NCBI GenBank assembly: GCA_018881555.1
Contig: JACAXG010000169.1
Span: 1,016,751 to 1,080,750, forward strand
Direction of reading: 5' to 3'
Origin: Amblyornis subalaris
Lineage: Eukaryota; Chordata; Aves; Passeriformes; Ptilonorhynchidae
Length of the DNA: 64,000 bases
Part shown: one piece after another, positions 61,723 through 64,000 of the stretch
Position numbering within the stretch: position 1 is the first letter of the stretch
Layout of the letters: every line of letters starts with the position of its first letter
Program-made: the position numbers and the translations under genes
The notes under the pieces: model-generated
Told to the model about the DNA's origin: nothing
Database searches by the model: none
The model's input: the letters and a program-made list of their open reading frames with translations, nothing else

Positions 61723-62526
61723 AACTGTGCCCCTCAAACCTGAGGAGGCTGTGGAGTGTGCCCCAGGGAGCTCCTCCAGCTCTCAGTTCAGTCATTGGTT
61801 GTCAGTGGGAGTCATGGGATCCCTGAGCAGAATCGTGCATTTTAGAATTGGTTTTATCTCTTTTTTTGGTAAATTTTGGAGGACACTTTGGGTCCCTCCG
61901 TAACAGCACTGCAGAGATGCAATGTACTGCAAATGTTCAGCTTCCATCCGAGATAAGCAATGAAAAACCAAATATTTGAAAAATACAATCCAAGGCAGGA
62001 AATTAGATCTAGAATAGGAAAAAATGCATAATTTGATAAATACTGCAGTGAGGTGGTGTCAGGAACAGCACCGTGAGGAGGTCCAGCCTTGGCCAAGGAT
62101 CCCCTCCAAGGATGGCACACAGGACCTCCTCCCAGTGCTACTGGGAAAGGCTGTCCATTTGCAAAATATAAATTTTATCCTTACAAAATATGAATTTTAT
62201 CCTTCTTAAAAAAAATTCCATGTAACATTTAGAGACTGTGAGGTTGAAACTAAAACATTCTCCATTGGCACTTCACGTTCTCTCCCAGTTTTGTATGATT
62301 GGCTTGTTTAAATAGCATGAAATGGTGGTAATTTTACTTTGGAAAGGGAAAAAAAAGTCAAACCACATCGGTCTAAAAGTAAGAAAGGGGGAAGGAACAC
62401 AAAGCTGGGTAATTTCTTCAAACTCAAAAAAGAGCAGTAATTACAGGGGGGAAATTCAGAAAGAGTTTAGTCGGCCTGGTTCCCTCAAAAACCAAAAAAA
62501 TAAGAAAAAAGCAAGGAAAAAATAGT

Positions 62527-62563
62527 AAAAAGAGAAAAGAGAAAAAAAAGGAGGGGGAGGAAA
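62527..62563. repeat. Purine-only tract
   Basis: A run of 37 bases with only A and G, within a larger purine-rich stretch from about 62485 to 62588. Confidence 0.8.
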
Positions 62564-64000
62564 TGAAGATGGAGAAAAAGCAGGCTGAAAGTAGAATTCT
62601 TAGAAATTCTGCTTGCAAAATAACTCCCATCAGCCAACCACAAATCCTATAAATACCACCAGATTGACTTCTCGAGCAGATCTAAATCAACAAATAAACA
62701 AACCAACCTCCAAGATTTAAAAAAAAAGTAAAAAAAAAAAAAGAAATCTAAGTAAAAAAAGACCAAAAACCCCAGAAAGGCCAAGCTGCTGTCCCCAAGG
62801 GCGGGTGGCTTTGCTGGCTTCCCAAGAACAATGGTGATTTGGAAAGGCAGAGGGAAAACAGCATTTCCTGGTCCATTGGAGCTGTGAAAGCTGCAGCACC
62901 ATCTCCTCCTGCCCAGGCAACCCAAGCACTGCCCAAGGGCAGAGGGACAGGGACCCTCCCCCTCCCCCAGAACCCCTCCAAGCAGGCATGGCACTGGGAA
63001 GAGCAGGGTGTCNCCCTGGCCCATCGACCTGCACCTTCTCACTCCCAAATCGCCGTCTCTGAGCAGCTGTTTGGGCTAAAGAAGCTCTTTCTCAAGCACT
63101 TTGTGTGGGACCAACANCACCAGGACCGAGAAGGGTGACCTTGAACTCTCCATCATTCCTGGAGCTGAAACAAATGAGGGCACAGAGCTGCAGGGAAATT
63201 ATTTCCAGCCTGAAGTGGAGCTACAGCGAGACCATTGCATGGATTGGTGTCATTTCTGCTGCACCATTCACACAGCAGAGTATGACACTCATTTTCAAAA
63301 AGTGGAAGTGACACAGTCNCTGACATTTAAAATTTTCTGATTCATACGGGCAAAATACATCCTATTTATTTTTTAAAGCAAGAACTGTAAGATGTGCTCA
63401 AAATCTAAATGAAGCACTTATAAGCCCCAGATTCTGTTCGACTCGAGCCTGTGCAACCCAAAAAGATATTCCTCATTTTCTGGGCAACAACAAAAATTCA
63501 AATCAATCTATTTTTCTTCCGGCTCAACCTGAAAAGGAATTTTTCAATTTTTCAGAGCTTCAAGAAAACCAAGAATATCAATTATTTGCACAGCCCTGCA
63601 AAGTGGACAGATTTGTCTTGGACAACCTCCAATGTGATGCAAAAGAGGTACAAATGTTCTTACAGGTCCCCTTTTGGGGTTGAATTTTGCAGGCACCACC
63701 CTGAGCCCTCTGCCTGTCTGCAGGCCAGCAGCTGCTGCAAACCCTGAGAAAGAAAAGCCAGAAAGTGCAGTTGGCTCCCCAGAATTCTGATGCAGCCCAG
63801 GGTCATGTTGAAGGACNAGACAGAAATCCCCAAGCCCACAGTTAATGCCCAATTCCCAAATGGAATCTGAGGTTATGGCAGCACAGCTGCTGCTGCCAGG
63901 GCTGGACAGGGCTGGTTGCATTTCCAAGTTGAGAAAGGAGCAATGAACGCACTGAAATGGATCTGTGGTCCTTTGGATGAACAAANATCAGGCCAAGGGC

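Larger units (their letters stand above)
51728..64000 (-). other. ZNF618: ZNF618 intron 1, partial (12.3 kb in window)
   Basis: Sequence upstream of exon 2 in the transcription direction. I found no exon encoding the expected MNQPGG-like N-terminus, so exon 1 and the main promoter are presumably beyond 64000. CR1 fragments lie at 53551, 54638, 56800 (minus) and 60420 (plus). Microsatellites lie at 52960, 54247 and 55911. Long AT-rich, repeat-poor blocks occur at 52220-53250, 55395-55830, 59290-60060 and 62160-62400. A purine-only run lies at 62527-62563. Frames in this region have no recognisable protein motif. Confidence 0.68.

Noticed and set aside
1..64000. CRISPR arrays, operons, phage or other prokaryotic systems.
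   Set aside because: No direct-repeat/spacer pattern, no closely packed long frames and no such families. The tandem arrays are eukaryotic mini- and microsatellites.

Overview
The window is avian nuclear DNA, most likely from a passerine. It is dense in chicken-repeat-1 (CR1) LINE fragments of the types seen in bird genomes. It also holds microsatellites, isolated CpG islands and small GT-AG exons separated by long introns. Nothing resembles a bacterial, plasmid or viral gene system.

One gene accounts for all the coding sequence I can support: ZNF618, a C2H2 zinc-finger protein, read on the minus strand from high to low coordinates. Nine internal coding exons are identifiable. They are exon 2 (51684-51727), exon 3 (34792-35048), exon 4 (30365-30460), exon 5 with finger 1 (27194-27271), the 39-nt exon 6 (19876-19914), exon 7 with finger 2 (3787-3876), the 36-nt exon 8 (2418-2453), exon 9 (1591-1668) and exon 10 with finger 3 (497-586). 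All have GT/AG boundaries, and together they give one uninterrupted 808-nt reading frame that matches the N-terminal third of vertebrate ZNF618 as I remember it. Exon 1, with the start codon, lies beyond base 64000. The exons for the fourth finger and the C-terminal domain lie before base 1. Exon numbers are relative to that model.

The rest is intron. The largest are intron 1 (51728-64000, continuing beyond the window), exon 2-3 (about 16.6 kb), exon 6-7 (about 16 kb) and exon 5-6 (about 7.3 kb). They contain at least 16 CR1 fragments of two main types, one older L3/CR1-like fragment, a 21-bp minisatellite (32196-32490), a 58-bp four-copy tandem array (40782-41013), a 20-bp triplet (49528-49587) and several microsatellites. 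AT-rich, repeat-poor blocks may be conserved regulatory DNA.

The most interesting observations concern splicing architecture. Exons 4 to 10 are all multiples of three and bounded by phase-1 introns, so any of them can be skipped without breaking frame. The cassette exon 6 sits inside an intragenic CpG island with a CTCF-like motif about 110 bp downstream of its donor. A G-quadruplex-capable G-run tract lies just downstream of the exon 2 donor. I did not find convincing evidence for an undescribed biological system.
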